Positions 24,954 to 35,109 are shown, counted from the first letter of the stretch. The stretch is 43,004 bases of DNA from Prevotella disiens JCM 6334 = ATCC 29426 (GCF_000613345.1 NZ_BAIS01000020.1:1-43004); one strand, 5' to 3'. Numbers and translations are program-made. Notes: generated by a model from the letters alone, not told the origin.

Positions 24954-25961
24954 TTATTTCACGACAACTTTTTTGACCTTGCCATTGGTGAATTTCACAA
25001 TGTTAATGCCGTGTTGTAGTTCCTTCAATTGTTTACCTTCGATAGAGTAAATGCTCTTTACTGTTGTTTCTTCATTCGAATTTAGTGGCGCATCAATGCC
25101 TGCTGCAAGTGGGTGTAGGTCTTCAGCACCTAATATTTCTGTGGACATATCGCCCACTCCTGCTGGTACAACGTGGTTGATTGCAGTGTAAACACGTACG
25201 AAATCGATAAAAGGGAGGACTACTTTTTTTCTATTTTCGTCCACAGCATTTGCAATATCCATTTCTCCATTGTTTTCGTCTGATGTGTTATCGGCATATC
25301 CCCAACGATATCCTTTCTGCACATACCAACCTGAAACTGGGTCTTTAATGCTATTGTGTGGTAAGAGCGTACCTTTGAAGGTTAAGTTTTCTTTTATCCA
25401 AAGTGGATAATATTCTTGCTTGTGCCAATCATTGCGTGGAATAACTCCTTCTTTACCTTGATTGTCTGTCCAATGGATTTCTTGTACTGCTGTTGCATTT
25501 GGCTTGTAAGTGATTTCGTAATTGTAAATAACTTGGTCAGGACAATCAACATCGGCACTTCCGCTCAGTTCATACCACTTGTCGTCGGGTTTCCCATTGC
25601 CATTTGTATCTTGTGAAACCATTACTATTCCTGGCTCGTTATTAGTTTTTGAAGCATTGCCGATGACTTTAAAGTCGTTGGCATTTTCGACATTAATGAT
25701 AGGGTGGTCGAAATGGAAGGTGATGTATCCTCCGAATGGTCCTAAAGAAATCATACCTTTCTTGTTGTTAGCAATAAGGTCGGTACATTTTTTAGCAGCT
25801 GATTCTGGTGTGTCGGTTGCCGTCATTTCAGGCAAACTGTTTGTAAATTGTCCTGGTGCAGGTACAAATTCATCTACTGCCTGAATATAAGGGTTTTTTG
25901 TTTGCGCAAAAGACACAATTGATAAAGACACCAATGCGACTGATAAGTAAACTTTTTTCAT
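24954..25961 (-). CDS. Secreted surface protein of the vitamin B12 uptake locus
   Basis: 335 residues with a signal peptide (MKKVYLSVALVSLSIVSFAQ). The body (GPFGGYITFHFDHPI, QDTNGNGKPDDKWYELSGSA, FIDFVRVYTAINHV, STEILGAEDLHPLA) is typical of cell-surface proteins encoded beside BtuB/BtuG-type genes in Bacteroidetes. A C-terminal tail SIYSIEGKQLKELQHGINIV...KKVVVK resembles a type IX sorting domain. It is the last gene of the operon, 34 bp after btuG, and probably helps capture cobalamin or a related compound at the surface; binding was not shown. Not frameshifted, unlike its two operon partners. Confidence 0.82.
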   Translation of the reverse strand: MKKVYLSVALVSLSIVSFAQTKNPYIQAVDEFVPAPGQFTNSLPEMTATDTPESAAKKCTDLIANNKKGMISLGPFGGYITFHFDHPIINVENANDFKVIGNASKTNNEPGIVMVSQDTNGNGKPDDKWYELSGSADVDCPDQVIYNYEITYKPNATAVQEIHWTDNQGKEGVIPRNDWHKQEYYPLWIKENLTFKGTLLPHNSIKDPVSGWYVQKGYRWGYADNTSDENNGEMDIANAVDENRKKVVLPFIDFVRVYTAINHVVPAGVGDMSTEILGAEDLHPLAAGIDAPLNSNEETTVKSIYSIEGKQLKELQHGINIVKFTNGKVKKVVVK

Positions 25962-25995
25962 AATATATTTAAATTTAACCCTTTTGTTTCTTCTT

Positions 25996-27116
25996 TTAAT
26001 TCTTCTTTAAAAAGCAAGTATGACCAGGTATATCGCCTGTTTCTGTGTGCCATTTGTATTTGCCATTTCTGTCGAAACAATATAACTTTCCGCTCGAAAC
26101 GTAATTGGTTGCGTCCATCACGTAGATATCTCCTGTAATAGGGTGAATGGTAAGGGCGTATGGTGTTTCAATAGGGTAGTCGGTTGGGAACGTGATAAAG
26201 TTGTTATTGATGACTTTATTGGTTCTAATATCTACAACTTTAAAGTTGGTTTCGCCTTTCACCTTTGAGAAGCAGACCAACGAATCGCCATGTATATCGA
26301 AAGTCATGGACGGAATATTAAGCGCATCAACCACTTTTTCGTTGTCTATTACATAGATATTGGGGTCAATATCGTTGCGATTTCCTTGTGATGCCACATA
26401 AAGTTTGCCATATTTATCGTTGCGAATGCGGAATAAATTTGGGGCTACATCAATAGTATTCACCACTTTAAAGGAATTAATATCAATCACGCTGACGGTA
26501 CGGTCGTAGCCCAATGCTTTGTTCATGCCCCGATAACCGCCACTATTTGCCACATAAATTTTGCCGTCTTGCACCACCATTTCTTCTGGTTGATAGCCTA
26601 CAAGGCATTTTCCTTCTATCTTTAGCGTTGCCGTATCTACTTTATAAACAGCCCCAATGACGTCTGCTTCACCAATTTTGCCCACATAAGATGAAACGTA
26701 AGCATACTTTCCATTGAAAGAAAGGTAGCGACAATTCGGAATATCAATGTGTCCACGACTCACAGCAGTCTGTGCATCAGCTACTTCCACCTTGTTTGAT
26801 TGGTTGATAACTATCCAAAGTTGGTCGCCATATACCTTTATATCGTTGCCCACGTCGCCCAATTCTTTCACCAAATTAGGGTTGCGTGAAGGGAAAATAT
26901 TGCGGAAATATTTTCCTGAGTCAAGGTCTAAATAGTCCAAAGTGGCTTTGTTAGACCCCATATTGCCTTCATTCAGCACATACATACCCGCAATATTGGT
27001 ATGGGTAACTTCGCTAATATCGTGAATATCAGGTAAATTATCGTATCGTCCTCACGACACGAAGCTGCTGTAAGGAGTAATAACAAGATGAAAAAAACGT
27101 GTTTTACTTTTATCAT
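25996..27116 (-). pseudogene. btuG: BtuG-like surface beta-propeller lipoprotein (DUF5074), frameshifted
   Basis: With one base restored near 27041-27048 the gene has 374 codons. It starts at ATG 27116 with a lipoprotein signal peptide (MIKVKHVFFILLLLLTAASC). After the break the frame continues DNLPDIHDISEVTHTNIAG and then MYVLNEGNMGSNKATLDYLD. Repeated blades with KVEVADAQT, GKIYVANSGGY, GKLYVASQGNR and GDIYVMDATNY motifs mark a seven-bladed propeller like BtuG, which hands cobalamin to BtuB in Bacteroides. It lies 13 bp after btuB. Gene name assigned by resemblance and context. The lesion might be an assembly error. Confidence 0.75.
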
Positions 27117-27129
27117 TGTCTTGTATTTT

Positions 27130-29162
27130 TTAGAGTTCTATTTGTAATCCAATCGTACCATTAATGCCCGGCATTGGGTAATTGAGGATTACATCATATT
27201 TTTGGTCGAAAATGTTGTTAGCTTCCAATATCAATCTGCATTTTTTAGCCCATAAATTAAAGTCGTATTGCAAACTTAAATCACTTGTGTACCAAGGCTG
27301 CATGTAGTTGATTGGCGTGTTTTCTTGCTGATTGTAACGCTCGCCCGAATAAATAAAACTATAGTTGAGTGTCCAATTGTGGTAAGCTAAATTCACGATT
27401 GCCGACCCACTGTGGTGTGGAATATACGGAATTTGGTGCTTGTAAAACGAGTTTGATTTATTGGTTACATCTATTGCTTTTTGGTAAGTGTATTGCAAGC
27501 GACCTGTAACTAAGAAATCGCGTATCGGCTGCATCGTTATAGCACCTTGCATGTCCATGCCTGTGATGTGAACCTTACCTAAATTGAGCATTGTCCAACG
27601 GAATTGCTGCCCCTTAGGGTAGGCTATGATTTTGTCGTGAATGGAGTTGTAATAAACATCGGCTTGAAAATGAAGATTGTGCAAGAAGCTTTTGCTATTT
27701 GTTTTGTCGAACACGGTGCCGAAATCATATTGTACGGCACTTTCAGGTTTTAGATTTGAACTGCCTAAATCGGTGTAATACAAGTCGTTGAAGGTAGGCA
27801 TGCGGAAACTACGCTTTACGAAAGTGCGCAAACTAAACTTTGTTTGCGAGCCATTTTCTTGCTTGTCGATGAGTGGAAAATCTATGAATACGGCAGGTGT
27901 AAACTTTGAAATATTATTGGTTTCACTCATTCCGTCCATCAAACGCTCCGTTGGGTGGAGTTTATCGTGAACGAAAGTGCCGAGAATAGAGGCTTGAATG
28001 CGAAAATATCTGCTTTCAAACGCTGTTGCTAAGCTAATGAGATTAGAAAATCTTGTTGGGAAGACAAAGCGATAAGTGTTGGCATTGAGTTTGTTCCAAT
28101 GGAAGTCGTAAGCCATAGAAACGCTCCAATTGGGCAAGATTTCGTAGGCATTGGCAGTTGAAACATAAACTTCTTGTTGCCAATATTTATTGTTGGCAGG
28201 CAGTTGGGTGGTATCGTTGTTCACATAATGCGTGCGGTAAAACGCATATTTAGCCAACCATTGTGTTGAAAAACAGTCGGTAATATCTTTTTGGAAACGT
28301 GCTTGTACAAAGGTGTTTACATCGCCTTGTCGCTCGCCACGTCGCCAAACATTGTTCACGATAGCCCCTGGAATGCCTCGTTGGCTATTATAAAAATACG
28401 CTTTTGTGTTCCAAAAACCACGAGTGAGAATACCATTGATATTCAAGTCCACACGGTCGGCACGTATGTCGCCATTCTGTCGTGTTGCCGTTGTGTCGTA
28501 AGCCACTTCTCCCGAAGGGTTACACGGCGATAATTGAATTTATATTTTCCACTTGAAGTGAGGTGTTCCACATTGAACGAACTTGAAACCGTTTCAGAAA
28601 TGCGTTGTTCCCATAAGCCAGAGATGCGGAAAAGGTCGCTCGAACCATATTTCGTTTTAAATTTTAGGTTGTAATGCTTGTTGTTAAAAAAGCGTGGACG
28701 GCGTGTGCAAATGTAGACACTGCCTGCATTTCCAAAATCGGAAGCAGGTTGGAAGATAGCACTTTTCTGTCCGTTATACAATGAAATTTCGTCAATATTG
28801 TCTAATGAATATTGTCCAAGGTCGATTTGCCCGTTTTGAGCATTGCCCAATTCTACTCCGTCGTAGAAAATTCCCACATGATGCGTACCCATACTGCGAA
28901 TATCGACTGTCTTAATGCCACCTACACCACCATAGTCTTTAAGTTGCATACCAGAGAAATAGCGCAAAGCATCAGCCACCGATTGACTATTCAAACGTTC
29001 TAAATCTTTGCCTTGTAAGCTTTGAGCAGGTACAATTTCGCGTTGGGTCAATCGTGAAGTGATAACCACTTCATCAATTGTTTGAATTGAATCTAATTGT
29101 GGTGTTTGAGCTTTCACCCCAATAGTGCATGCTAAAAGAATAACTGTGGGCAATAACTTCAT
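27130..29162 (-). pseudogene. btuB: TonB-dependent receptor, BtuB-like, frameshifted
   Basis: 678 codons once a one-base deletion near 28515 is repaired. The signal peptide is followed by a TonB-box-like IDEVVITSR, the plug domain (SQSVADALRYFSGMQLKDYG, VDIRSMGTHHVGIFYDGVEL) in the first part (28443-29162) and the barrel in the second (27130-28506), ending NYPMPGINGTIGLQIEL. The frame break separates RRVTL from GEVAYDTTATRQNGDI. It precedes btuG by 13 bp. Substrate vitamin B12 is inferred from the BtuG-like neighbour. No cobalamin riboswitch can be recognised in the 131-bp leader, which is mostly the 22-bp triplet repeat. Confidence 0.8.
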
Positions 29163-29223
29163 AATGTATAATATATTGTTGTGAATTGAATGACTTGCTA
29201 TTTCGTATATCTTCTTTGCACGC

Positions 29224-29284
29224 TAAAACCCACTGTTTTGACTCTAAAAACAGGCTGTTTTGAAGTGCAAAACAATAGGTTTTA
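29224..29284. repeat. 22-bp-period palindromic triplet repeat, copy 3
   Basis: Units 29224-29240, 29246-29262 and 29268-29284 in the orientation opposite to copy 1 (it ends in CAAAACAATAGGTTTTA). It fills the gap between the GNAT gene and btuB and so lies in the btuB leader. Confidence 0.78.
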
Positions 29285-29293
29285 ATTTTATTC

Positions 29294-29868
29294 TTATTTT
29301 ATCGGACAAACCAAATGGCGCATCTGGTGTCCGCCCCATTGGTTGTTATCCTTATAAATAAATCCAACCCTTGTATAAAGTCGCTCTGCCTGTGGGTTGT
29401 TGGTATCGACTAATAGTCCAGTAGGCAGATTTATGGATTTCCCCTTTTCGATAGTTGCTTGTAAAAGTTGTTTGGCAATACCTGCGTTTCTGTAATTTAC
29501 ATCAACGCAAAGCGAGTCAATGTAGAGTTCGCCAGCGGTAGTTTCATCGTCCATGTCAGAGAAATCTCGACCGAATGCAGCTATTGCCCCATCTATAAAT
29601 GCTTGTCTCAGAGAGCGAAGGAGGCTGCGTCATAGCTCACACATATCCCTGCAATCGTTCCATCAGGGGTTATTGCCACCAATGTGTTGCAGTAGGAATA
29701 TTGAGAATCAGTACGTTCGACGAGCGATTTCATAAGGTTGAAAAAGTCGTCTAACGTATGTTCTTCTCCTGCAAACCATTGACAGCACTCGTGGTTCATC
29801 GCTTCCATGATGAGGCGTGCTATGATAGTCGAATGTTTGGGTTGTGCTTGTGCGATTTTGATTTCCAT
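29294..29868 (-). pseudogene. GNAT-family N-acetyltransferase, frameshifted
   Basis: 192 codons after repair of a one-base deletion near 29609. The first frame holds the start (MEIKIAQAQPKHSTIIARLI) up to SYDAASFAL. The second continues RQAFIDGAIAAFGRDFSDMD and then the acetyl-CoA core: ELYIDSLCVDVNYRNAGIAK (motif A with R-x-x-G-I-A) and NNPQAERLYTRVGF (motif B). The substrate is not predictable. It is transcribed with the phosphohexomutase upstream (27-bp gap). Confidence 0.8.
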
Positions 29869-29895
29869 AATAGTGTGGGGGAAAGTTGTTTTTGT

Positions 29896-31380
29896 CTATT
29901 GCTTTAACGCTGTAAATTCAGCAAGCATTTCAATAACTTGAGCGGTAATGGCTTCTACGCCACCTTTTACGTTCGACTCAATGTTTAAAGGTAATACTGG
30001 GTCGTGCAATGATTGGCGCAAAAGGAACCAACCTTGCTCGTTTTCAGCTGTACAAGCGATACGTACGCCTTCGTGGTTAGGGGTTACTATCTGCCAACCC
30101 TTATGCTTTTCAGCATTTAAACGGATATGTTCCAACACTTTTTCGCCGTATTTTTTGAAGTCGTCAGTAGTGATTTTGAAACGTATTTCTTTGCTTTCTT
30201 CGGGTTGTTGTAAATCGCTTATCAAGTCTTGCAACTCTTTTCCTTCTTTGCGCAAGTTAGCTGCTTCGACAATAAGTTTGGCTACCAAGTAGGCACCGTC
30301 GTCTAAGAAATAGTTTTCACGCAAAGCAGCATGTCCAGAAGTCTCTATTGCCAACCACGATTCTTCACCTTCTGCATTCAAACGGAGCGACTCATTGATA
30401 ACATTCTTGTAACCACGGCGGAAACGATGGTGCACTCCTTTGCGGTCGGCAATGAACTTTGCCAATCCGTCAGAGGTAACTGAGTCGGTTACGATAGTGC
30501 TTTGTGGGTGTTCACGAAGGATAACGGCTGAGATTAAAGCAATAAGAGCGTTGCGATTTATCGGTGCTCCCGTTCGGTCTACAATCGCTGAACGGTCTAC
30601 ATCGGTATCGAAAATAATACCCAAATCGGCTTTATTATCAACAACAGCCTTACAAATGGAAGCCATTGCCTCTTTATTTTCAGGGTTAGGAACGTGGTTA
30701 GGGAAGTTGCCGTTAGGTTCAAGGAATTGGCTACCCGCAGTGTTTGCCCCTAATGGTTCTAAGACTTTGTTTGCGAAAAAGCCGCCTGCTCCGTTGCCTG
30801 CATCTACAATGATGTGCATACCTTTCAGTGGTTGGTCGCCTGAATTTACGCTTTTACGAATATAATCTTTGAGGATTTGGCAATAAGTTTGCATGAAATC
30901 AACGTCTTTGACTTCGCCTTTTCCCTCTGTTTGTTGCGCATTTTGTGCAGCAGCAAGTTCAAGAATGCGAGCAATATCTGCTTTTTCCAATCCACCTTTG
31001 GCTGTAAAAAATTTCAAACCATTACGATTCCAAGGTAAATGGCTTGCGGTTACCATGACGGTACCATCGGCTTTCAGACTTTCATCAACGGTTGCCATAA
31101 ACATAGCAGGGGTAGAAGCCATGCCAAAGTTGAGAACTTTTGCTCCCATAGCCGAAGCACCAGCCGAAAAAGCATCGCGAAGTGTTGGACTTGATAGGCG
31201 TGAATCGCTACCAATAGCAATAGTTTGTTGCGTTTTGCCATTCTTTTCGCCCAACCATCTTACAAATGCTTGTGCTAAAATACTCGTAACTTCTTCTGTC
31301 AAATTAACATTTTCGCCTTCGATACCTTCCAATGCTACGCCTCGAATATCTGAGCCGTTTTGCAGTTTCTTCCAGTCCAT
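29896..31380 (-). CDS. Phosphomannomutase/phosphoglucomutase family enzyme
   Basis: 494 residues of the alpha-D-phosphohexomutase family, which moves phosphate between C1 and C6 of hexoses and feeds nucleotide-sugar synthesis. The catalytic serine loop TASHLPWNRNG (Ser about 113), the metal-binding loop DTDVDRS (near 258), the sugar-recognition loop ETSGHAALREN and the C-terminal phosphate-binding region (PNHEGVRIAC) are all visible. Length is typical of the PMM/PGM group; the TASHLPWN variant is found in Bacteroidetes enzymes. Exact substrate not assigned. A TAACTTTG -7 box at 31439-31446 lies upstream. Confidence 0.9.
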   Translation of the reverse strand: MDWKKLQNGSDIRGVALEGIEGENVNLTEEVTSILAQAFVRWLGEKNGKTQQTIAIGSDSRLSSPTLRDAFSAGASAMGAKVLNFGMASTPAMFMATVDESLKADGTVMVTASHLPWNRNGLKFFTAKGGLEKADIARILELAAAQNAQQTEGKGEVKDVDFMQTYCQILKDYIRKSVNSGDQPLKGMHIIVDAGNGAGGFFANKVLEPLGANTAGSQFLEPNGNFPNHVPNPENKEAMASICKAVVDNKADLGIIFDTDVDRSAIVDRTGAPINRNALIALISAVILREHPQSTIVTDSVTSDGLAKFIADRKGVHHRFRRGYKNVINESLRLNAEGEESWLAIETSGHAALRENYFLDDGAYLVAKLIVEAANLRKEGKELQDLISDLQQPEESKEIRFKITTDDFKKYGEKVLEHIRLNAEKHKGWQIVTPNHEGVRIACTAENEQGWFLLRQSLHDPVLPLNIESNVKGGVEAITAQVIEMLAEFTALKQ

Positions 31381-31438
31381 TTCTATCTTTTTAGTTATGT
31401 TCTTCGTTCTTTTTTTATAAAGTAAATTTATAATAGTG

Positions 31439-31446
31439 CAAAGTTA
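31439..31446 (-). promoter_or_regulatory. -7 box of the phosphohexomutase gene
   Basis: TAACTTTG on the minus strand, 59 bases before the start codon. No clear -33 element. Confidence 0.5.
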
Positions 31447-31591
31447 CAAAAAAGAATTGATAGAGTGGGAGTGGTATTCTTATAATTTTTTTTTCGATTC
31501 ATGGCATTTTGATGAAAGGAAAGTATCTACTAACTAGTTGAGCATGATACCAAAAGGGTTGCTTATGTGAGCCTACACGAAATGAAACAAA

Positions 31592-31627
31592 AATCCCTCA
31601 TAAGCAAAATGAACACTTATGAGGGAT
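31592..31627 (-). terminator. Terminator of the large lipoprotein gene
   Basis: A 13-bp stem (AATCCCTCATAAG with CTTATGAGGGATT), with TTTTTG downstream on the minus strand. It is separated from the stop codon by the 23-bp tandem repeats. Confidence 0.8.
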
Positions 31628-31630
31628 TTT

Positions 31631-31697
31631 ATTACTTTAGAAGTTTAAAATTTATTACTTTAGAAGTTTAAAATTTATTACTTTAGAAGTTTTAAAC
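31631..31697. repeat. 23-bp tandem repeat, three copies, copying a gene's 3' end
   Basis: ATTACTTTAGAAGTTTAAAA-type units start at 31631, 31654 and 31677. The third contains the last codons and stop (LKLLK, stop) of the lipoprotein gene; the two others lie after the stop. It looks like a replication-slippage expansion. Confidence 0.85.
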
Positions 31698-33081
31698 TTT
31701 GGAGTTTCTTCGCTGCACCACTTGAAAATTCTGATGGTTGGAATGCTATACATGGTACCCCAAATTGACCTTCAAGGTCGAATTGTGCCATAACATTTTC
31801 TTTTTCGTTTACAAATGTTGGTAAGGCTGACTTGTTAGTATATACATATCCTTTGTCACTTAGCATCTGTTGAATACTTGGTGAACGTAAAGTCATCGTG
31901 TTGTTAGCAATAAGAAGTGCTGCACCATATTTATTATTATCATCTTTCATTAATAAAATCTTTGGAAAATCAGGAGATTTTGTTACGACCATAATACCTA
32001 ATGCACCTCCATATCCATCGTCAGTTGTTTCCTTAAAGTAATCCAATTTCTTGTATTCTGCAACAGCTTCGTCCATTGTGAGCTTACCAAAAACAGTGTA
32101 AGGCCATGGCATGTTAACTGTTTCAGGAGGTACTTGACCATCGAAATTTTTAAATACGAAATGAATATTTGGTACGAAGTTAGGGTCTCCAGCCTTAGGA
32201 ACCATTAAAACAAAAGCAGCAGCTTTTTGTTTTGCGTTGTAATAAAGCATTGCACCACTTTGGTCTTTAAGGGTAGTGTAATAGAAACCTAAATTTTTCA
32301 AGAATGCAGTTACGTTGTCTGGAGTTACTACTTCCTTGTTCTTAATGTATAAAACAGCTTCTTCAAGTTTGCTATTAGTTTTTTCATCAAGCCAATATTT
32401 TACCATTGGGAAATTTTCAATGCCTGTATCAAAGGTGTAATATCCTTTTTCTTTCTTTGATTTCTCTGCATTAAGTTTATGACCACAACGTGCTTCAAAA
32501 CTTTCGATAAGTGAATAAGGCGCATATTTGGCAAATAAAGGCATGAATAAGCCTGTTTTGTCGGTGATTGGGTTGAGGCGTGTCCACGAATAGGCACTTT
32601 CATCATTTGCACCGAACATAAATGTATTTTTGGTTGTGTTCAGTACAATCACAGAAGCTGGTGTAACATCGCTTCTAAAGATGCGTTCTTCTTTGTTACC
32701 GCTCTTTTCTTCACTGTATTTGTTGGCTGTAAGGTAAGCTACAAATTGCTTTTGTGCATCAGCGTTTTCAAGTTTTCCCTCAGCAAATTGATACTTAAAG
32801 GCTTCACTATCGAAGGTATAGATGAATTCAACTTTCTTGTTGTCAAGGGTTCTTACTTCTTTCAGGTGAGTTTCATCTATTTTTGTAACGGTAGCTCCGC
32901 TATTTTTAGACAATTCTTGTGTTAAATTGTCAATGGTAGCACCAAATGAAGAACTTGGAAGAGCTTTTACTGCTTCTTCAATCTTAGGGTTTGTAGCATT
33001 ATCATCATCGTTACATGCCGTGAAAGTAAACATTGTGCAAGCGAGTATGCACAGCAATGTTAAGGTTTTTAATTTGTTCAT
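31678..33081 (-). CDS. Large lipoprotein, unknown function
   Basis: 467 residues with a lipoprotein signal (MNKLKTLTLLCILACTMFTF, then TACNDDD; the acidic residues after Cys suit surface export of Bacteroidetes lipoproteins). The mature part seems to have three alpha/beta segments of similar size. No family recognised; it resembles other hypothetical Prevotella lipoproteins. Promoter TTTG-N18-TACATTTG at 33167-33196. The 3' end carries the 23-bp tandem repeat. Confidence 0.8.
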   Translation of the reverse strand: MNKLKTLTLLCILACTMFTFTACNDDDNATNPKIEEAVKALPSSSFGATIDNLTQELSKNSGATVTKIDETHLKEVRTLDNKKVEFIYTFDSEAFKYQFAEGKLENADAQKQFVAYLTANKYSEEKSGNKEERIFRSDVTPASVIVLNTTKNTFMFGANDESAYSWTRLNPITDKTGLFMPLFAKYAPYSLIESFEARCGHKLNAEKSKKEKGYYTFDTGIENFPMVKYWLDEKTNSKLEEAVLYIKNKEVVTPDNVTAFLKNLGFYYTTLKDQSGAMLYYNAKQKAAAFVLMVPKAGDPNFVPNIHFVFKNFDGQVPPETVNMPWPYTVFGKLTMDEAVAEYKKLDYFKETTDDGYGGALGIMVVTKSPDFPKILLMKDDNNKYGAALLIANNTMTLRSPSIQQMLSDKGYVYTNKSALPTFVNEKENVMAQFDLEGQFGVPCIAFQPSEFSSGAAKKLQSLKLLK

Positions 33082-33166
33082 AAGTTCTATTTTTTTAATT
33101 TGTAATTGTGTCGTTAGTTGAATGAAATATTATTTATCTCCAAATGTAACTTTCTAAATAGGTTAC

Positions 33167-33196
33167 AAATGTAGGAAATATTTTATAATTTGCAAA
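33167..33196 (-). promoter_or_regulatory. Promoter of the large lipoprotein gene
   Basis: Minus strand TTTG (33193-33196), 18 bases, TACATTTG (33167-33174). A second TACATTTG (33142-33149) lies closer to the gene within an inverted repeat around GTAACTTT. Confidence 0.55.
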
Positions 33197-33465
33197 TAAT
33201 TAAAGTGTTTTTTTTGCGTTTTTCTTGCTAATGAATTTTATTACGTTATTTTTGTGTTGATAATAAGAGGCTTGTTGGCGGATTTTATTAGTAGTAATGA
33301 GTGAAATAAATTCCTCAAAACAAATACAAGCCTACCGATTGTAACAATCGCAATCGACTTGGTGGTCGTTGATGATGCCTATTCCTTGCAAATTAACTAT
33401 AAATAATGACTGACCCAACGTATTTGAATCCACGTTTTTTCAAGTCTTCATTGCTTCTATTTTGC

Positions 33466-33530
33466 GTTCTTTTTCAAAGTGCGATTTCTTTTGCCACGAG
33501 CATGTATAAATTTCGTTTCACTCATTTTGT
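33466..33530. repeat. Dispersed palindromic repeat (family B), copy 2
   Basis: Shares about 60 bp with 9385-9445, including GTTCTTTTTCAAAGTGCGAT and GCCACGAGCAT, but the second hairpin arm is lost (it continues into the 3' end of the FAD oxidoreductase gene). The remaining bases of 33197-33465 show no gene I can support. Confidence 0.65.
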
Positions 33531-33531
33531 A

Positions 33532-35109
33532 TTACTGAATACTCTTCATATACGCACTTGCCATTTCTGCGCAACGTTCTCCGTCGATGCCTGCACTGAC
33601 GATTCCGCCTGCATAGCCAGCTCCCTCACCACAAGGAAACAGACCTTGAAGGCGAACGTGCATAAGGGTTTCACGGTCGCGAAGAATGCGAACTGGCGAA
33701 CTGGTGCGTGTTTCCGATGCTATCATTGTGGCTTCATTGGTCAAGAAACCATGGGCTTGTTTGCCGAAAGTTTTAAAGGCTTCTTGCAAACGAGTGGTAA
33801 TCATTTCTGGTAACCAAAAGTGTAATGGGCTGGAAATGAGTCCTGGTGCATAACTTGAAGAAGGTAAATCGTAAGACAAACGCTTGTTTACAAAGTCAGC
33901 CATACGCTGTGCTGGAGCTGTTTGGCGCATGTTTCCTTGTTGCCATGTATCAAGTTCAATCTTTTCTTGAAAGTGCATCATGCGCAAAAGGTCATCGCCT
34001 TCGATATCTTCGGGATTGATTTGAACCACCATACCAGAGTTCGACCATTTTGTTCCACGGTTGGCTGGACTCATTCCGTTGGTTACAATCTGTTTCGGAG
34101 CGGTTGCTGCGGGAATGACAAAGCCCCCTGGACACATGCAAAACGAGTAAACACCACGTTCTTTTACCTGTGTAACAAAGGCGTATTCAGCCGCTGGGAG
34201 GTAGTTGCCACGTCCGTTTTTATTGTGATATTGTATTTGGTCGATTAATGTTGCAGGGTGTTCCAAGCGCACGCCAACGGCAATTCCCTTTGCTTCCATT
34301 TCTATTTTTGCATCGTAACAATGCTGATAAATATCACGAGCGGAATGGCCTGTGGCAAGAATAACAGGACCTTTGAAAGTTTTTTCTTGTGGTTCACCCT
34401 CGTAAGTTGATACGGCTTTCACGCCAACAACCGTGTTACCGTCAGTTTCCAACGCCACCATTTTCGTTTGAAAATGTACCTCTCCGCCACAAGACAGAAT
34501 GGTATTGCGCATATTTTCAATGACTTTCGGAAGTTTATCGGTACCAATATGGGGGTGGGCATCGGCAAGAATTGTGGTTGATGCACCATGTTGGCAGAAC
34601 ACATTAAGAATTTTATCCACCGAACCACGTTTCTTACTGCGTGTATAAAGCTTTCCGTCAGAGTAAGCACCTGCCCCTCCTTCGCCAAAACAATAGTTCG
34701 ATTCAGGGCTTATGGTGTGCGTACGAGAGATTTGGGCAAGGTCTTTTTTGCGTTCTCGCACGTCTTTTCCACGTTCAAGAACTACGGGGCGAAAGCCTAA
34801 TTCTATTAATTTCAAGGCTGCAAATAAGCCGCCAGGTCCTGCCCCCACGACTATTACACGAGGTGAATGGCTTACATCGGGATAATTGGTCTTAATGAAA
34901 GCATCGTCGTGCGGCACTTCGTTGATGTAAACTCTCACCTTTAGATTGACAAAAATATCACGGTGGCGAGCGTCAATCGAGCGTTTTAGCGTGCGCACAT
35001 GATTAATGGTTCGTGCGTCAAGCCCTTTGTCTTTGGCAATAAACTCTTTTATATTCTGCTCGCTGACTGCCACTTGCGGCATCACACGAATTTGATATTC
35101 TTGTATCAT
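33532..35109 (-). CDS. FAD-dependent oxidoreductase
   Basis: 525 residues from ATG 35109 (a longer frame from 35178 would overlap the preceding gene). After an N-terminal small domain (IKEFIAKDKG, IDARHRDIFVNLKVRVYI) comes the FAD-binding Rossmann loop VIVVGAGPGGLFAALKLIEL, then the GEGGAGAYSDGKL motif, ILATGHSARDIY and a C-terminal FPCGEGAGYAGGIVSAGIDG. This matches the widespread NAD(P)/FAD-dependent oxidoreductase family whose members are annotated as uncharacterised FAD-dependent dehydrogenases; substrate unknown. Last gene of the DUF4494-YggS-FAD run. Confidence 0.88.
   Translation of the reverse strand: MIQEYQIRVMPQVAVSEQNIKEFIAKDKGLDARTINHVRTLKRSIDARHRDIFVNLKVRVYINEVPHDDAFIKTNYPDVSHSPRVIVVGAGPGGLFAALKLIELGFRPVVLERGKDVRERKKDLAQISRTHTISPESNYCFGEGGAGAYSDGKLYTRSKKRGSVDKILNVFCQHGASTTILADAHPHIGTDKLPKVIENMRNTILSCGGEVHFQTKMVALETDGNTVVGVKAVSTYEGEPQEKTFKGPVILATGHSARDIYQHCYDAKIEMEAKGIAVGVRLEHPATLIDQIQYHNKNGRGNYLPAAEYAFVTQVKERGVYSFCMCPGGFVIPAATAPKQIVTNGMSPANRGTKWSNSGMVVQINPEDIEGDDLLRMMHFQEKIELDTWQQGNMRQTAPAQRMADFVNKRLSYDLPSSSYAPGLISSPLHFWLPEMITTRLQEAFKTFGKQAHGFLTNEATMIASETRTSSPVRILRDRETLMHVRLQGLFPCGEGAGYAGGIVSAGIDGERCAEMASAYMKSIQ

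Noticed and set aside
29163..29293. Cobalamin riboswitch in front of the btuB-like gene
   Set aside because: The gap is too short and is occupied by the 22-bp triplet repeat; no B12-box-like motif seen.
33406..33813. 135-codon plus-strand frame starting MTDPTYLNPRFF
   Set aside because: It runs antisense through the FAD oxidoreductase 3' end and the dispersed repeat; no family resemblance.
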